Source of the DNA: Blastocatellia bacterium
Lineage (GTDB): Bacteria > Acidobacteriota > Blastocatellia > Pyrinomonadales > Pyrinomonadaceae
DNA: 7,012 nt
NCBI GenBank assembly: GCA_003175865.1
Contig: PSRF01000309.1
Span: forward strand, 1-7,012
Reading direction: 5' to 3'
The translations under genes were made by a program, and so were the position numbers. Under the pieces are notes generated by a model. The model worked only from the letters and a program-made list of their open reading frames with translations. It made no database searches and was not told where the DNA came from. Each line of letters starts with the position of its first letter. Positions within the stretch are counted from its first letter, which is position 1. Positions 6,139 to 7,012 of the stretch are shown piece after piece.

Positions 6139-7012
6139 ATGAAGAAGTACGCGTGGAGCGTTCTGGCAGCAGCGGCGCTGTGTTTATCGACTGCCGTGTT
6201 CGCTCTTGGACAACAAACCACCACTACCGTTACAAAAACTGTTCAGAATCCGGATGGCACCTACACAGTGATCGAATATCCAGCGAAGAAGGAAGTGATT
6301 GTAAATCTCACGCCAATTGCTAATCCAAATGTCAAAGGTGTCGCGACTATTCTCAGAGATGACGACGGAACCAGGATCAAATTGAACCTGACAAATGTAC
6401 CCACGGATGTCACGGCTTTAACTCTTTATGCAATTGATGACACTGGTGCGGTCACGGCACTTGGACCCGTTACCATCACCAACGGAGCGGGTACGATTGC
6501 GACAACAACTCCTTTGACAAAATTTATGCTAGTTGCGTCTCCAGAACCTGCGTTAGCCGCCTACGATGCCAGCACACAGGTATTCTTCAGGAGCGCTGTG
6601 CCTCAAGGCTATGCGGTTGTTCCATTAACCAGTCCGCGTGGTGAAAAAGTTGCGGCTGCAACCACTACCGGAAGCACGCCGGCAACCGCTTACCACGTGG
6701 CAATGCTGAACATCCCCGCATACAAGACAGGTGACGATACGAAAATCAAAGTTGATTTTAGTGGTGCACTGGCTGGGACGCGCGCCAACGTTTTCATCAC
6801 GCCGCGCAAGAACGGTCCCACCGAGGTGAAGATGCGCTTTCATGAATTGAAAGAAGCACCAAAGGGGCAACGATTTATCTTGTGGGCAGTCTCACCTGAT
6901 AACCAGTATGTGAAATTGGGTGAGATAGTGAACGTTAAGGGACGTAACGAGGCAGAAATCAAATCGGAGACGACTTTTCCAGACTTTGGTCTCTTGGTGA
7001 CGATGGAAGATG
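6139..7012 (+). CDS. Secreted protein of unknown function with duplicated beta-rich domain (3' end outside window)
   Basis: An open frame of 291 codons running off the right edge. The start is fixed by GGAGGT 6 nt upstream and by an in-frame TAA at 6106-6108. The N-terminus is a typical Sec signal peptide: MKK, a hydrophobic core (about 5-20) and likely cleavage after VFA at residue 22, followed by a Gln/Thr-rich stretch. The mature part is rich in Val, Thr, Ala and Asp with alternating patterns that suggest beta strands, and has no catalytic motif I recognise. Two segments look related: about 79-136 (LTLYAIDDTGAVTALGPVTI ... FMLVASPEP) and about 229-291 (FILWAVSPDNQYVKLGEIV ... FGLLVTMED), suggesting an internal duplication. 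The segment pattern, with LWAV, LGEI and a terminal LLVTxE, faintly recalls the extracytoplasmic domain of RskA-type anti-sigma factors, but no zinc-finger domain or transmembrane anchor is seen. I do not recognise the family with certainty. Export beyond the cytoplasmic membrane is likely; the function is unknown. Confidence 0.85.
   Translation, partial: MKKYAWSVLAAAALCLSTAVFALGQQTTTTVTKTVQNPDGTYTVIEYPAKKEVIVNLTPIANPNVKGVATILRDDDGTRIKLNLTNVPTDVTALTLYAIDDTGAVTALGPVTITNGAGTIATTTPLTKFMLVASPEPALAAYDASTQVFFRSAVPQGYAVVPLTSPRGEKVAAATTTGSTPATAYHVAMLNIPAYKTGDDTKIKVDFSGALAGTRANVFITPRKNGPTEVKMRFHELKEAPKGQRFILWAVSPDNQYVKLGEIVNVKGRNEAEIKSETTFPDFGLLVTMED

Noticed and set aside
6042..6323. A 93-codon plus-strand frame starting at 6042
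   Set aside because: It overlaps the start of the secreted-protein gene in another frame. It lacks a ribosome-binding site, and the signal-peptide frame with GGAGGT is far better supported.

Overview
The window has about 50% GC and carries densely packed bacterial genes. It looks like a chromosomal piece of an environmental, probably heterotrophic bacterium. I lean towards Acidobacteriota (Blastocatellia-like). The reasons are a single-chain alpha-beta fusion of a branched-chain 2-oxoacid dehydrogenase E1, weak or absent Shine-Dalgarno sites on most genes, and dispersed heptamer-based palindromes between genes. This placement is inference; there is no rRNA or marker gene in the window.

Layout, left to right: (1) the 3' end of an FtsX/MacB-type ABC transporter permease (+). 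(2) A convergent 110-bp gap filled by an imperfect inverted repeat built of 7-nt units. (3) A 349-residue UPF0104/flippase-like integral membrane protein (-). (4) A 410-bp divergent gap holding a 183-bp element with 31-nt terminal inverted repeats, a terminator-like hairpin with a T tract, and a plausible sigma70-type promoter. (5) A tight three-gene operon (+): a short/branched-chain acyl-CoA dehydrogenase, a 105-residue tetratricopeptide repeat protein, and a 751-residue fused E1 alpha/beta. (6) A 364-bp gap with a second heptamer palindrome and several small palindromes and repeats. (7) The 5' part of a secreted protein of unknown function (+), which runs off the right edge.

The operon has a clear biochemical logic. 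E1 decarboxylates branched 2-oxoacids from valine, leucine or isoleucine and, with an E2/E3 encoded elsewhere, yields isobutyryl-, isovaleryl- or 2-methylbutyryl-CoA. The acyl-CoA dehydrogenase most resembles the enzyme that oxidises such branched acyl-CoAs. The TPR protein sits between the two and overlaps the E1 start by 8 nt, so it is probably co-translated with E1, but its role is unknown.

I do not see a complete new defence, mobile or biosynthetic system. The observations most worth a second look are the non-coding palindromes, the TPR protein inside the catabolic operon, and the secreted protein with an internal duplication and repeated sites upstream.
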